Assembly: GCA_902796465.1 (NCBI GenBank)
Contig: CADBPK010000121.1
Location: forward strand, 1 to 10,165
Direction: 5' to 3'
Origin: an uncultured Erysipelotrichaceae bacterium
Lineage (GTDB): Bacteria > Bacillota_I > Bacilli_A > Erysipelotrichales > Erysipelotrichaceae
Length of the DNA: 10,165 nt
The notes beneath the pieces were generated by a model that did no database searches, was not told where the DNA came from, and worked only from the letters and a program-made list of their open reading frames with translations. A program made the position numbers and the translations under genes. Numbering within the stretch: the stretch's first letter is position 1; each line of letters starts with the position of its first letter. Positions 1-7,104 of the stretch are shown piece by piece.

Positions 1-121
<121 letters not shown>

Positions 122-136
122 GGAGGAACGAGAGAG

Positions 137-538
137 ATGAATATGACAGATCCAATCGCTGACATGCTGACAAGAATCCGTAACGGAAATCAGGCCCGCA
201 TGAAGACAGTAGACGTTGCTCCGTGCTCCAAGGTTAAACTTGAAATCGCGAAGATCCTCAAACATGAAGGATATATCGATGGTTATAAGGTCGAAGGCGA
301 AGGCATCGAAAAGAAGATCGTTGTCACGCTGAAATACGGCAAGAATGACGAAAAGGTCATTACAGGTCTGAAGAGAATCTCCAAGCCCGGTCTGCGTGTT
401 TACGCAAAGGGCAGCCAGATCCCGAAGGTCCTGAACGGTCTGGGAATTGCCATCATTTCCACAAGTGAAGGAATGATGACAGACAGAGACGCAAGAAAGA
501 AACACGTTGGCGGCGAAGTGATCGCTTACGTTTGGTAA
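137..538 (+). CDS. rpsH: 30S ribosomal protein S8
   Basis: S8 binds helix 21 of the 16S rRNA central domain early in 30S assembly. In enterobacteria it is also the translational repressor of the spc operon. The 133-residue product starts [16 protein letters not shown], the family's canonical N-terminus, and ends with the conserved [13 protein letters not shown] C-terminus. The rRNA-binding segment with the STS(E) motif ([11 protein letters not shown]) lies near residues 107-117. Length is about one residue over the usual 132. The ATG at 137 was chosen because GGAGG at 122-126 is 10 nt upstream. The in-frame ATG at 143 would remove only two residues and is less well spaced. The gene sits between rpsN and rplF, the standard spc order. 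The usual S8 target would lie upstream near rplE, outside this window. Confidence 0.98.
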   Translation: MNMTDPIADMLTRIRNGNQARMKTVDVAPCSKVKLEIAKILKHEGYIDGYKVEGEGIEKKIVVTLKYGKNDEKVITGLKRISKPGLRVYAKGSQIPKVLNGLGIAIISTSEGMMTDRDARKKHVGGEVIAYVW

Positions 539-559
539 GAGAAAGGCGGAATAGAGTAA

Positions 560-1105
560 ATGTCACGTATCGGAAATAAGACGATTACCATTCCTTCCGG
601 TGTTGAACTGAATATTGCGGAAGGCAATGAGGTGACTGTAAAAGGTCCTAAAGGTACTCTCTCAAGAAAGTTCTCCGACCTCATGGAGATCTCAGTTGAG
701 GATGGTACAATCACTGTTAAGCGTGCCAATGAAGATAAGCACACAAAGCAGCTCCATGGCACAACAAGAGCACTGCTGAACAACATGATCCAGGGTGTAT
801 TCAATGGATATAAGAAGCAGCTCAAGATCGTCGGTATCGGTTACCGTGCAGCATTATCGGGCAAGCAGCTGACACTCAATGTCGGTTTCTCTCACCCGGT
901 TGAATTCACGGTTCCTGAAGACGTAACAGTTGAAGTACCGGATGCTACAACAATTAACGTAAGCGGAATCGACAAACAGAAAGTCGGTCAGTTCGCAGCA
1001 GTTGTAAGAGCTGTTAAGAAGCCTGAACCGTACGGCGGAAAGGGTATCCGTTATGTGGATGAAAAAGTACGTCGTAAAGAAGGCAAGACAGCTGCTAAGA
1101 AATAA
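560..1105 (+). CDS. rplF: 50S ribosomal protein L6
   Basis: L6 binds 23S rRNA near the sarcin-ricin loop and the factor-binding site of the 50S subunit. The 181-residue product begins [16 protein letters not shown]. It has the two tandem alpha/beta repeats of the family, roughly residues 1-80 and 82-165. The second holds the signature [22 protein letters not shown] (split here as [11 protein letters not shown] and [11 protein letters not shown]). A basic Lys-rich tail closes the protein. Length matches the usual 178-180. The purine-rich AAAGGCGGA upstream of the ATG is a moderate ribosome binding site. The gene follows rpsH by 21 nt and precedes rplR by 14 nt, as expected in the spc operon. 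Confidence 0.98.
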   Translation: MSRIGNKTITIPSGVELNIAEGNEVTVKGPKGTLSRKFSDLMEISVEDGTITVKRANEDKHTKQLHGTTRALLNNMIQGVFNGYKKQLKIVGIGYRAALSGKQLTLNVGFSHPVEFTVPEDVTVEVPDATTINVSGIDKQKVGQFAAVVRAVKKPEPYGGKGIRYVDEKVRRKEGKTAAKK

Positions 1106-1119
1106 GGGAGGGAGATAGA

Positions 1120-1476
1120 ATGCTGAAGAAAACAAAAAAGAATGAAGAACGTATTCGCCGGCATAAGCGTGTACGCCGCATCGTCAGCGGAACTCCTGAC
1201 CGTCCGAGACTGAACGTGTTCCGTTCCAACGCGAATATTTATGCACAGGTCATCGATGACACAACAGGAAACACATTATGCGCTGTCAGTTCTCTGGAAT
1301 TAAAGCTTGAGAACGGCGGAAATATCGAAGCTGCCAAGAAGGTCGGCGAAGCGATCGCAAAGAAATGTGCTGACAAGAATATCGAAGCAGTCCGGTTTGA
1401 CCGCGGCGGCTATGTATATCACGGAAGAGTCAAGGCGCTCGCTGATGCAGCAAGAGAAGCCGGACTGAAGTTCTGA
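1120..1476 (+). CDS. rplR: 50S ribosomal protein L18
   Basis: L18 binds 5S rRNA, with L5, and anchors it to the central protuberance of the 50S subunit. The 118-residue product has the basic N-terminal arm ([19 protein letters not shown]), then the family motifs [20 protein letters not shown] and the C-terminal [26 protein letters not shown] (two stretches, read separately). Length fits the usual 117-120. A strong GGGAGGGAG ribosome binding site lies between the rplF stop and this ATG. The N-terminal codons are very A-rich. Position between rplF and rpsE is canonical. Confidence 0.98.
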   Translation: MLKKTKKNEERIRRHKRVRRIVSGTPDRPRLNVFRSNANIYAQVIDDTTGNTLCAVSSLELKLENGGNIEAAKKVGEAIAKKCADKNIEAVRFDRGGYVYHGRVKALADAAREAGLKF

Positions 1477-1493
1477 GGAAAGGAGAGTACAGA

Positions 1494-2015
1494 ATGGCTA
1501 ACGAACGTAAACAGTTTAATAGAAGACGTGAACCGAAAGAGTTCGAAGATGTTGTAGTCTCCATCAACCGTGTCAGTAAGACTGTCAAGGGCGGCCGCAG
1601 AATGCGTTTCTCGGCTCTCGTAGTTGTAGGTGACAAAAAAGGAAGAATCGGATTTGGAATGGGCAAGGCTGCCGAAGTTCCGGATGCGATCAAGAAAGCA
1701 ACAGAAGCTGCGACAAAGAGTGTCTTCAAAGTCAATCTCGTTGAAGACAACCGTACAGTACCGCATGCAGTCAAGGGTACAGCAGAATCCAGTACAGTAT
1801 TCTTAAGCCCTGCTGCTCCTGGTACCGGCGTTATCGCAGGTAGTGCTGTCCGTTCTATTCTCGAACTGGCAGGCGTCAGCGATGTATGCTCCAAGATCAT
1901 CGGTTCCAGAACACCGGTCAACGTCGTTTATGCGACAATCGATGCTCTGAAGCAGATGCGTACGATCGAGGATGTTGCCAAGATCCGTGAAAAGAAGATC
2001 AGCGAAATTCGTTAA
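1494..2015 (+). CDS. rpsE: 30S ribosomal protein S5
   Basis: S5 contributes to decoding fidelity and the mRNA entry channel of the 30S subunit. The 173-residue product has the N-terminal double-stranded-RNA-binding-like domain (about residues 17-80, with [20 protein letters not shown] and [19 protein letters not shown]). The C-terminal S5 domain follows (about residues 95-165, with PGTGVIAG and [10 protein letters not shown]). It is slightly longer than the 166 residues usual in Bacillus because both ends are extended. Two family-conserved positions look altered. The G-x-basic element before VF is ESST (98-101), and the Arg in the usual NVVRAT/NMIRAT is Tyr146. AAGGAGAG upstream is the ribosome binding site. 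The next gene is rplO, not rpmD. Confidence 0.98.
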   Translation: MANERKQFNRRREPKEFEDVVVSINRVSKTVKGGRRMRFSALVVVGDKKGRIGFGMGKAAEVPDAIKKATEAATKSVFKVNLVEDNRTVPHAVKGTAESSTVFLSPAAPGTGVIAGSAVRSILELAGVSDVCSKIIGSRTPVNVVYATIDALKQMRTIEDVAKIREKKISEIR

Positions 2016-2029
2016 GGAGGGACTCTGAA

Positions 2030-2470
2030 ATGAAATTAAATGAAATGAAAGCAAGTGACGGAGCCCGCTTCACAACGAAGAGACTTGGCAGAGGCCAGGG
2101 TTCCGGCCAGGGCAAAACAGCCGGCAAGGGACATAAAGGTCAGAATTCCAGAAGCGGCGGCGGTGTCGCTATCGGATTTGAAGGCGGACAGACACCGTTC
2201 TTCAAGAGAATGCCGAAAAGAGGCTTCACAAACTATACACGCAAGGAATATGCAGTTGTGAATGTTGAAGATCTGAACAGATTTGAAGCAGACGCAGTTG
2301 TAGATTACGAAGCTCTGAAAAACGCAGGCTTGCTGAAGAAGAAGCTGGACGGCGTCAAGATTCTTGGCAAAGGAAAACTCGAAAAGAAACTGACAGTCAA
2401 GGCTGACAAATTCTCCAAAACTGCACAGAAAGCAATCGAAGAAGCAGGCGGAACTGTAGAGGTACTGTAA
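2030..2470 (+). CDS. rplO: 50S ribosomal protein L15
   Basis: L15 is a late-assembly 50S protein with a long extended N-terminal arm reaching into 23S rRNA. The 146-residue product has the Gly/Arg/Lys-rich arm ([20 protein letters not shown]) and the motif [17 protein letters not shown] at about residues 50-66. The C-terminal globular part follows, ending in [12 protein letters not shown]. Length equals the common 146. A ribosome binding site (AAGGAGGG) overlaps the rpsE stop and the spacer is only 14 nt, so no room exists for rpmD. The stop is one base upstream of the secY start, suggesting strong translational coupling. Confidence 0.98.
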   Translation: MKLNEMKASDGARFTTKRLGRGQGSGQGKTAGKGHKGQNSRSGGGVAIGFEGGQTPFFKRMPKRGFTNYTRKEYAVVNVEDLNRFEADAVVDYEALKNAGLLKKKLDGVKILGKGKLEKKLTVKADKFSKTAQKAIEEAGGTVEVL

Positions 2471-2471
2471 C

Positions 2472-3755
2472 ATGATGCATACGTTCGCCAGCTTGTTCAG
2501 GAATAAGGAGATCCGCAATAAGATCTTCTTTACCCTGGCGATGCTGTTGATCTATCGCGTCGGTTCAGCTATCCCGACACCGGGTGTCAATGCGGACCAG
2601 CTGGCTGCACAGCTCGGAGACAACTCCATCCTGAGCATGATGAATCTGCTCGGAGGCGGTGCGCTGGAAAGACTTTCCGTATTTGCAATGGGTGTCGGAC
2701 CATATATCACAGGGAGCATTATTGTTCAGCTGCTGAGTATGGACGTTATCCCGGCTCTGACCGAATGGTCAAAGTCCGGACAGACAGGCCGTCAGAAAAT
2801 TGAAAAGACAACCAGATATCTCGCTGTTGTATTATCGTTTGTACAGGCGTTTTCCCTGGTTTACGGATTTGACAAGCAGTATGCGATCCTGGTGAATTCC
2901 AGACTGTCCACATATCTGTTCACGGCTACCGTTCTGACAGCGGGTACAATGTTCCTGCTGTGGATCGGTGACCGTATCAGTATGAAGGGCATCGGGAACG
3001 GAATCTCCATTCTGATCTTCTCAGGTATCGTATCCAACATGCCTGCCGGATTCGCACAGGTCTACAATATTCTGACCGGAGGCAATTCACAGGGTGCAGT
3101 ATTCAACGGAGTTCTGCAGTTTGCCCTGTACTGCCTGCTGTATCTCGCGATTATTGTATTTGTTGTCATTATGGAAACGGCGGTCCGTAAGATCCCGATT
3201 CAGTATACAAACAGCTCCAATATCCGCGGCGGCAGTGATATCACATTCCTTCCGCTGAAAATAAACAGCGCTTCCGTAATTCCTGTCATCTTCGCACAGG
3301 CAATTATGACCGCGCCGCAGATCATAATCAGCTTTTTCAACCAGGATCTTTACAGAACACTGAATTCATTCCTGTCATTGAATAAGCCGCTTGGATTATG
3401 CATCTATGCTGTATTGACAATTTTATTCACATTCTTCTACACTGAATTACAGGTAGATCCTGATAAAGTAGCTGAGAATCTGGGTAAAAGCGGCGCATAT
3501 ATTCCTGGTATTCGTCCGGGAACCGAAACAAAGACTTACCTGCATAAGGTATTAAACAGAATTACCGTTCTTGGCGCTTTGGCATTAACCATAATCGCCG
3601 TGATCCCATACTTACTGCCGATGTTCACATCCCTTCCGACATCCACTGCGATCGGCGGCACCGGTATCATTATCGTTGTCGGCGTTGCAATGGAAACAAT
3701 GTCGCAGCTGAAGGGCCAGCTGACACAGAAGCAGTATCACGGCTTCCTTAAATAA
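2472..3755 (+). CDS. secY: Protein translocase subunit SecY
   Basis: SecY is the channel of the SecYEG translocon in the cytoplasmic membrane, exporting unfolded proteins with SecA. The 427-residue product shows about ten hydrophobic segments. The first is FFTLAMLLIYRVGSAIPTPG, with the family motif IPTPGV. Other hallmarks are the plug-region stretch NLLGGGALERLSVFAMGVGP, the loop KSGQTGRQKIEKTTRY, GIGNGISILIF in the middle, and a C-terminal YHGFLK cytosolic tail. Length is close to the 431 of Bacillus. The start chosen is the first of two adjacent ATGs (2472 and 2475), one base after the rplO stop. The only ribosome binding signal is a weak AGAGGT at about 2458, inside rplO, so translation probably depends on coupling. 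The gene ends in an in-frame tandem stop, TAA TAG. Confidence 0.98.
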   Translation: MMHTFASLFRNKEIRNKIFFTLAMLLIYRVGSAIPTPGVNADQLAAQLGDNSILSMMNLLGGGALERLSVFAMGVGPYITGSIIVQLLSMDVIPALTEWSKSGQTGRQKIEKTTRYLAVVLSFVQAFSLVYGFDKQYAILVNSRLSTYLFTATVLTAGTMFLLWIGDRISMKGIGNGISILIFSGIVSNMPAGFAQVYNILTGGNSQGAVFNGVLQFALYCLLYLAIIVFVVIMETAVRKIPIQYTNSSNIRGGSDITFLPLKINSASVIPVIFAQAIMTAPQIIISFFNQDLYRTLNSFLSLNKPLGLCIYAVLTILFTFFYTELQVDPDKVAENLGKSGAYIPGIRPGTETKTYLHKVLNRITVLGALALTIIAVIPYLLPMFTSLPTSTAIGGTGIIIVVGVAMETMSQLKGQLTQKQYHGFLK

Positions 3756-3790
3756 TAGGATAGCCCCGGAAGGGCAAAGGAGGACGGATA

Positions 3791-4441
3791 ATGAATATCC
3801 TTATCATGGGTCCTGCAGGAGCGGGAAAAGGCACAATGTCTGATCTCATTCTGAAGGAGTACGACATTCCGCACATTTCAACAGGCGATATGCTGAGAGA
3901 AAATGTACGGAAAGGAACAGACCTTGGCAAAGAAGCACAGTCCTATATGGAAGCTGGAAAGCTCGTACCGGACAGTGTTATCAACGGCATGGTCGAAAAG
4001 AGGCTTCAGGAACCGGATTGCCAGAAAGGTTACCTGCTGGATGGCTTCCCCCGCACACTGGTGCAGGCGCAGACATTCGCGGAAATCGCTGACAAGATCG
4101 GTAAACCGGTTGAAGCGGTCATTGCTTTGGAAGTTGACTTCGAAATTCTGAAGGAAAGAATCACGGGACGGAGAATCTGTCCGAAATGTGGAGCGATCTT
4201 CCACATGAAGAATCATCCTCCGAAAGTCGAAGGTATCTGCGACGAATGCGGTGCAGAACTCAGCCAGCGGAAAGATGATACCGTTGAACAGCTGAAAGTC
4301 CGCATGGATGAGTATGAAAAGAGTACAAAACCGGTCATTGACTTCTATGAAGGAAAAGGCGTTGTCACACACATCGACGCTGCCAATAAGCCGGCTGAAG
4401 TATTCGAAAAGATCAAAGAAGCACTGGGAAAAATTGATTGA
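3791..4441 (+). CDS. adk: Adenylate kinase, zinc-lid form
   Basis: This cytosolic enzyme interconverts ATP + AMP and 2 ADP. The 216-residue product has the P-loop GPAGAGKGT at residues 7-15. The AMP-binding elements are STGDMLRE (about 30-37) and DGFPRT (84-89). The lid domain is long (about 126-163) and carries four cysteines, Cys130, Cys133, Cys150 and Cys153. This CxxC...CxxC set is known to bind structural zinc in Gram-positive enzymes. The LSQRKDD catalytic arginine/aspartate segment follows. Length matches the long-type family (about 214-217). AAAGGAGG at about 3777-3784 is a strong ribosome binding site for the ATG at 3791. It follows secY, as is usual, but the next gene is infA rather than map. 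Confidence 0.98.
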   Translation: MNILIMGPAGAGKGTMSDLILKEYDIPHISTGDMLRENVRKGTDLGKEAQSYMEAGKLVPDSVINGMVEKRLQEPDCQKGYLLDGFPRTLVQAQTFAEIADKIGKPVEAVIALEVDFEILKERITGRRICPKCGAIFHMKNHPPKVEGICDECGAELSQRKDDTVEQLKVRMDEYEKSTKPVIDFYEGKGVVTHIDAANKPAEVFEKIKEALGKID

Positions 4442-4452
4442 TGTATGGGTGT

Positions 4453-4481
4453 CTGGCGGGATTCCCCTGGAATTCCGCCAG
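4453..4481 (+). other. Strong hairpin in the adk-infA spacer
   Basis: Left arm CTGGCGGGATTCC (4453-4465) pairs with right arm GGAATTCCGCCAG (4469-4481). This gives a 13-bp stem with one G-T (G-U in RNA) pair and a 3-base CCT loop. It is the most stable spacer structure inside the ribosomal operon that I could find. No T-run follows (the next bases are TGATCTCAGG), so it is not a standard intrinsic terminator. It lies 11 nt after the adk stop and 24 nt before infA, where map normally sits. Candidate roles are an mRNA processing or stabilising site, a weak attenuator, or a small repeat element. The structure is seen in the sequence and the function is not known. Confidence 0.75.
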
Positions 4482-4505
4482 TGATCTCAGGAAAATGGAG
4501 AATGA

Positions 4506-4724
4506 ATGGGAAAACAGGACGTCATTGAAATTGAGGGTATTGTAGAAGATACACTTCCTAATGCCAATTTCAAGGTGAAATTAGAAAATGGTCATGAGAT
4601 CCGTGCCCACGTTGCTGGTAAAATCCGAATGAATTACATCCGCATTTTACCGGGAGATCGGGTCACAGTAGAAATTTCGCCTTATGACTTAACACGTGGG
4701 CGTATTACCTACAGACATAAGTAA
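4506..4724 (+). CDS. infA: Translation initiation factor IF-1
   Basis: IF-1 binds the A site of the 30S subunit during initiation and cooperates with IF-2 and IF-3. The 72-residue product has exactly the usual bacterial length and forms one S1-like OB fold. Signatures are [39 protein letters not shown] and the C-terminal [15 protein letters not shown]. Start at 4506 is set by family length and by GGAG at 4497-4500, 5 nt upstream. A nearby ATG at 4502 is out of frame. Three of its four leucine codons are TTA, unlike the CTG/CTC-rich genes upstream. It begins a block, infA-rpmJ-rpsM-rpsK, with this shifted codon use. Confidence 0.98.
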   Translation: MGKQDVIEIEGIVEDTLPNANFKVKLENGHEIRAHVAGKIRMNYIRILPGDRVTVEISPYDLTRGRITYRHK

Positions 4725-4749
4725 GACAAAATTGTCGAGGAGGCAAAAA

Positions 4750-4863
4750 ATGAAAGTAAGACCATCAGTAAAACCGATTTGTGATAAGTGCAGAGTCATC
4801 AAGCGCAAAGGCGTTGTTATGGTGATTTGTGAAAATCCAAAGCACAAACAGAGACAGGGTTAA
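4750..4863 (+). CDS. rpmJ: 50S ribosomal protein L36
   Basis: L36 is the smallest ribosomal protein and binds 23S rRNA in the 50S subunit. The 37-residue product starts [20 protein letters not shown] and ends [10 protein letters not shown], nearly identical to Bacillus-type L36. It retains the zinc-binding C-x2-C...C...H set (Cys11, Cys14, Cys27, His32). It is therefore the zinc-containing (C+) paralogue. A strong ribosome binding site (GAGGAGG) precedes the ATG by about 6 nt. It lies between infA and rpsM, its standard place. Confidence 0.98.
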   Translation: MKVRPSVKPICDKCRVIKRKGVVMVICENPKHKQRQG

Positions 4864-4878
4864 CAGGAGGATAGAAAA

Positions 4879-5244
4879 ATGGCACGTATTGCTGGTGTAG
4901 ATATTCCCCGTAACAAATGCGTAGGAGTATCTTTGACCTATATTTATGGTATTGGACCATCCACAGCAAAAAAGATCTTAGCTGCTTGCGGAATCGATGA
5001 AACGATCCGTGTAAAAGACCTGACAGACGAACAGGAAAACGCTATTCGTCAGCAGGTAGACGCAATTAAAACCGAAGGTGATCTGCGTCGTGAAAGAGCT
5101 CTCGATATCAAGCGTTTGATGGAAATCGGAAGCTACCGCGGATTACGTCACAGAAGAAGCTTGCCTGTACGCGGTCAGCGCACAAGGACGAATGCTCGTA
5201 CAAGAAAGGGTCCGCGTCGTACTGTCGCGAACAAGAAGAAGTAG
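4879..5244 (+). CDS. rpsM: 30S ribosomal protein S13
   Basis: S13 sits in the 30S head, contacts the P-site tRNA with its C-terminal tail and forms an intersubunit bridge to the 50S. The 121-residue product starts [13 protein letters not shown]. It has the helix-two-turn-helix region [14 protein letters not shown] (residues 21-34), the conserved [10 protein letters not shown] element (about 87-96), and a very basic extended tail ending RRTVANKKK. Length equals the Bacillus form. The ribosome binding site is CAGGAGG directly after the rpmJ stop. It heads the classical alpha cluster (rpsM-rpsK-rpoA-rplQ). I see no obvious S4-type pseudoknot upstream, and rpsD is not in this cluster. Confidence 0.98.
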   Translation: MARIAGVDIPRNKCVGVSLTYIYGIGPSTAKKILAACGIDETIRVKDLTDEQENAIRQQVDAIKTEGDLRRERALDIKRLMEIGSYRGLRHRRSLPVRGQRTRTNARTRKGPRRTVANKKK

Positions 5245-5256
5245 GAGGCATAAGAC

Positions 5257-5664
5257 ATGGCAGTAAATAAGAGAAAAGGTGCTGCGGCAAAGGGCCGTAA
5301 GAAGAAGATCAAGCGTAATATTACGAAGGGTATCGCGCATATCCATTCCACATTCAACAACACAATCGTTTCCATTTCCGATGAAGCAGGAAACGTTATC
5401 TCCTGGAGCTCCGCAGGTGCTTTAGGTTATAAAGGATCACGTAAGTCCACTCCTTATGTAGCACAGTTATGTGCAGAAGCAGCCGGAAAAGCAGCTGCGC
5501 AGCAGGGTTTGAAAACAGTAGAGGTAAATGTTAAAGGTCCGGGTCCCGGACGTGAAGCAGCAGTTCGTTCCTTACAGACTGCAGGACTGGAGATCACAGC
5601 GATCAACGATGTAACTCCGATCCCTCACAACGGATGCCGTCCGCCGAAGAGACCGCGTGGTTAA
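5257..5664 (+). CDS. rpsK: 30S ribosomal protein S11
   Basis: S11 binds the 16S rRNA platform near the mRNA exit site. The 135-residue product is slightly longer than the usual 129-131 because of a basic N-terminal extension ([19 protein letters not shown]). Family motifs are [44 protein letters not shown] and the C-terminal [13 protein letters not shown]. The ribosome binding site is TAGGAGGC, overlapping the rpsM stop, and the spacer is 12 nt. None of its nine valine codons is GTC and four of its five leucine codons are TTA or TTG, the same shifted pattern as infA and rpsM. Confidence 0.98.
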   Translation: MAVNKRKGAAAKGRKKKIKRNITKGIAHIHSTFNNTIVSISDEAGNVISWSSAGALGYKGSRKSTPYVAQLCAEAAGKAAAQQGLKTVEVNVKGPGPGREAAVRSLQTAGLEITAINDVTPIPHNGCRPPKRPRG

Positions 5665-5686
5665 TATCATATCAGGAGGTTTGTGA

Positions 5687-6646
5687 ATGCAAAAATTTGA
5701 ACGCGCCGAGTTTGAAGTCAAAGAATACGTTGAATCTGAGAATTACGGTAAGTTTACACTGGCCCCGCTGGAAAGAGGCTTCGATACAACGATCGGTAAT
5801 GCATTGCGCAGAGTCCTTCTGTCTTCATTGCCGGGCGGTGCAGTCTTCTCCATTAAGGTAGATGGTGTATACCATGAATTCACATCGATCCCCGGAGTCA
5901 GAGAAGATGTATCCATGATCATTCTGCAGCTGAAACAGCTGGTTATGGTCATTGAAGACGATGAAGTTTATGATCTGCAGATTTCAGCCAAGGGACCTTG
6001 CACTGTTACAGCAGGTGATATTATCTGCCCGGCACAGGTCGAGATCCTGAATAAAGATCTGGAGATCGCGCATCTGGAAGCAGGCGCATCTCTGGAAATG
6101 GAACTGAAGGCAAAGAACGGCCGCGGTTATGTCAGCGCTGACATGAACAAGCAGCTGAACCAGGGCAATTCACAGGGAATCGGCACTGTTTATACAGACT
6201 CCATCTATACACCGATCGAGCGTGTTGCTTACCATGTCGAACCGACACGTGTAGGCCAGGACGTTAAATACGGTGAACTGGAAATGGAAATCTGGACAAA
6301 CGGTTCCATCAACCCGCAGAAGGCACTGTCCATGGCAGCCAAGATCCTGATCGACCATCTCAGCATCATTGCGGATATCAATGAGGAAGTTCTTGACATG
6401 GATGACGTGATCAAGGAAAGCGGCGTTGAAGTTCCGAACAAGGGACAGCAGATGATGATCGAAGACCTTGATCTGTCCGTACGTTCCTATAACTGTCTGA
6501 AGCGCGCAGGCATCCAGACAGTGGATGAATTAACACAGAAGACTGAGGATGAGATGATGAGAGTTCGTAACCTCGGTAAGAAATCATTGAAGGAAGTCAA
6601 AGACAAGCTGATCGAACTCGGTCTGAGCTTCAAGTCATTTGACTAA
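5687..6646 (+). CDS. rpoA: DNA-directed RNA polymerase alpha subunit
   Basis: The alpha dimer nucleates RNA polymerase assembly, and its C-terminal domain contacts upstream promoter DNA and activators. The 319-residue product has the N-terminal assembly domain (about residues 1-230). This includes [20 protein letters not shown], the alpha dimerisation signature. A linker follows (about 230-250), then the C-terminal domain (about 250-315) with [15 protein letters not shown] and [15 protein letters not shown]. Arg266 corresponds to the DNA-contacting Arg265 of E. coli. Length is a little over the 314 of Bacillus. AGGAGG ahead of the ATG is a strong ribosome binding site. Codon use returns to the CTG-rich pattern (4 of 30 leucines are TTA/TTG by hand count). 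Confidence 0.98.
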   Translation: MQKFERAEFEVKEYVESENYGKFTLAPLERGFDTTIGNALRRVLLSSLPGGAVFSIKVDGVYHEFTSIPGVREDVSMIILQLKQLVMVIEDDEVYDLQISAKGPCTVTAGDIICPAQVEILNKDLEIAHLEAGASLEMELKAKNGRGYVSADMNKQLNQGNSQGIGTVYTDSIYTPIERVAYHVEPTRVGQDVKYGELEMEIWTNGSINPQKALSMAAKILIDHLSIIADINEEVLDMDDVIKESGVEVPNKGQQMMIEDLDLSVRSYNCLKRAGIQTVDELTQKTEDEMMRVRNLGKKSLKEVKDKLIELGLSFKSFD

Positions 6647-6660
6647 GGAGGATATGCTAT

Positions 6661-7023
6661 ATGAAAAACCGTAGATTTGGCAGAACTGCTGATCATCGTA
6701 AAGCTATGCTGAGAAACCTCGCTACTTCCGTTATCCTGTACGGAAAAGTTGAGACAACAGAAGCAAAGGCAAAGGATATGCGTTCTGTCGTTGATAAACT
6801 GATCACATTAGGCAAAAAGGGTGATCTCGCTGCACGCCGTCAGGCTGCTGCTTATATCAGAAATGTTGTCGCTGACGAAGAGACACAGAAGACAGTTTTA
6901 CAGAAGCTGTTTGACGAAGTCGCTCCGAAGTACAGCGGACGCAACGGCGGATACACACGTGTCGTTAAGACCGGAACACGCCGCGGCGACGCTGCCCCGA
7001 TGGCATACATCGAGCTGGTATAA
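6661..7023 (+). CDS. rplQ: 50S ribosomal protein L17
   Basis: L17 lies near the polypeptide exit on the 50S subunit. The 120-residue product has the family features [20 protein letters not shown] at the N-terminus, [12 protein letters not shown] in the middle, and the C-terminal [20 protein letters not shown]. Length equals the common Gram-positive form. AAGGAGG overlapping the rpoA stop is the ribosome binding site. An ATG at 6654 lies closer but is out of frame. It is the last gene of the ribosomal operon, as an intrinsic terminator begins 8 nt after its stop. Confidence 0.98.
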   Translation: MKNRRFGRTADHRKAMLRNLATSVILYGKVETTEAKAKDMRSVVDKLITLGKKGDLAARRQAAAYIRNVVADEETQKTVLQKLFDEVAPKYSGRNGGYTRVVKTGTRRGDAAPMAYIELV

Positions 7024-7030
7024 AGAATTT

Positions 7031-7055
7031 AAGGTCTGCGATGCAGGCCTTTTTT
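7031..7055 (+). terminator. Intrinsic terminator of the ribosomal operon
   Basis: The stem AAGGTCTGC (7031-7039) pairs with GCAGGCCTT (7043-7051), with one G-T pair and a GAT loop. A run of six T at 7050-7055 overlaps the end of the stem. It starts 8 nt after the rplQ stop, and the next gene has no close coupling to rplQ. This is a standard rho-independent terminator closing the superoperon. Some read-through into the next gene cannot be excluded. Confidence 0.88.
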
Positions 7056-7104
7056 CATGCAATAAAAGAATGAATTATCAGTGAAAATAGAATAGAATTG
7101 ATAC

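Noticed and set aside
3763..3775. Short inverted repeat GCCC/GGGC between secY and adk.
   Set aside because: The stem is only 4 bp and sits next to a normal ribosome binding site. It is too weak to call a regulator or terminator.
4338..4366. TTGACT within adk as the -35 box of an internal promoter for infA.
   Set aside because: No -10-like hexamer lies 16-18 bases downstream (GTTGTC at 17), so the promoter is not supported.
4502..4528. ATG at 4502 as an alternative infA start or a leader peptide of eight codons.
   Set aside because: It is out of frame with infA and only one base from the GGAG element. The ATG at 4506 gives the exact family length.
4441..4545. Small + strand frame of 34 codons whose ATG overlaps the adk stop (TGATG), as in coupled genes.
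   Set aside because: It runs through the hairpin and into infA in another frame. Its product does not resemble methionine aminopeptidase or any known protein, and infA fully explains the downstream part.
4728..4739. Inverted repeat GACAA/TTGTC between infA and rpmJ.
   Set aside because: A 5-bp A/T-rich repeat with a 2-base loop is expected by chance and is not a supportable site.
4864..4878. S4-type translational operator upstream of rpsM, as in the enterobacterial alpha operon.
   Set aside because: The spacer is 15 nt and holds just a ribosome binding site. rpsD is also not in this cluster, so this feedback loop is not expected here.
7024..7104. An L17 downstream-element RNA (a structure known after rplQ in Lactobacillales).
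   Set aside because: Only a simple terminator hairpin is visible in this stretch, and the rest is A/T-rich with no further strong pairing.
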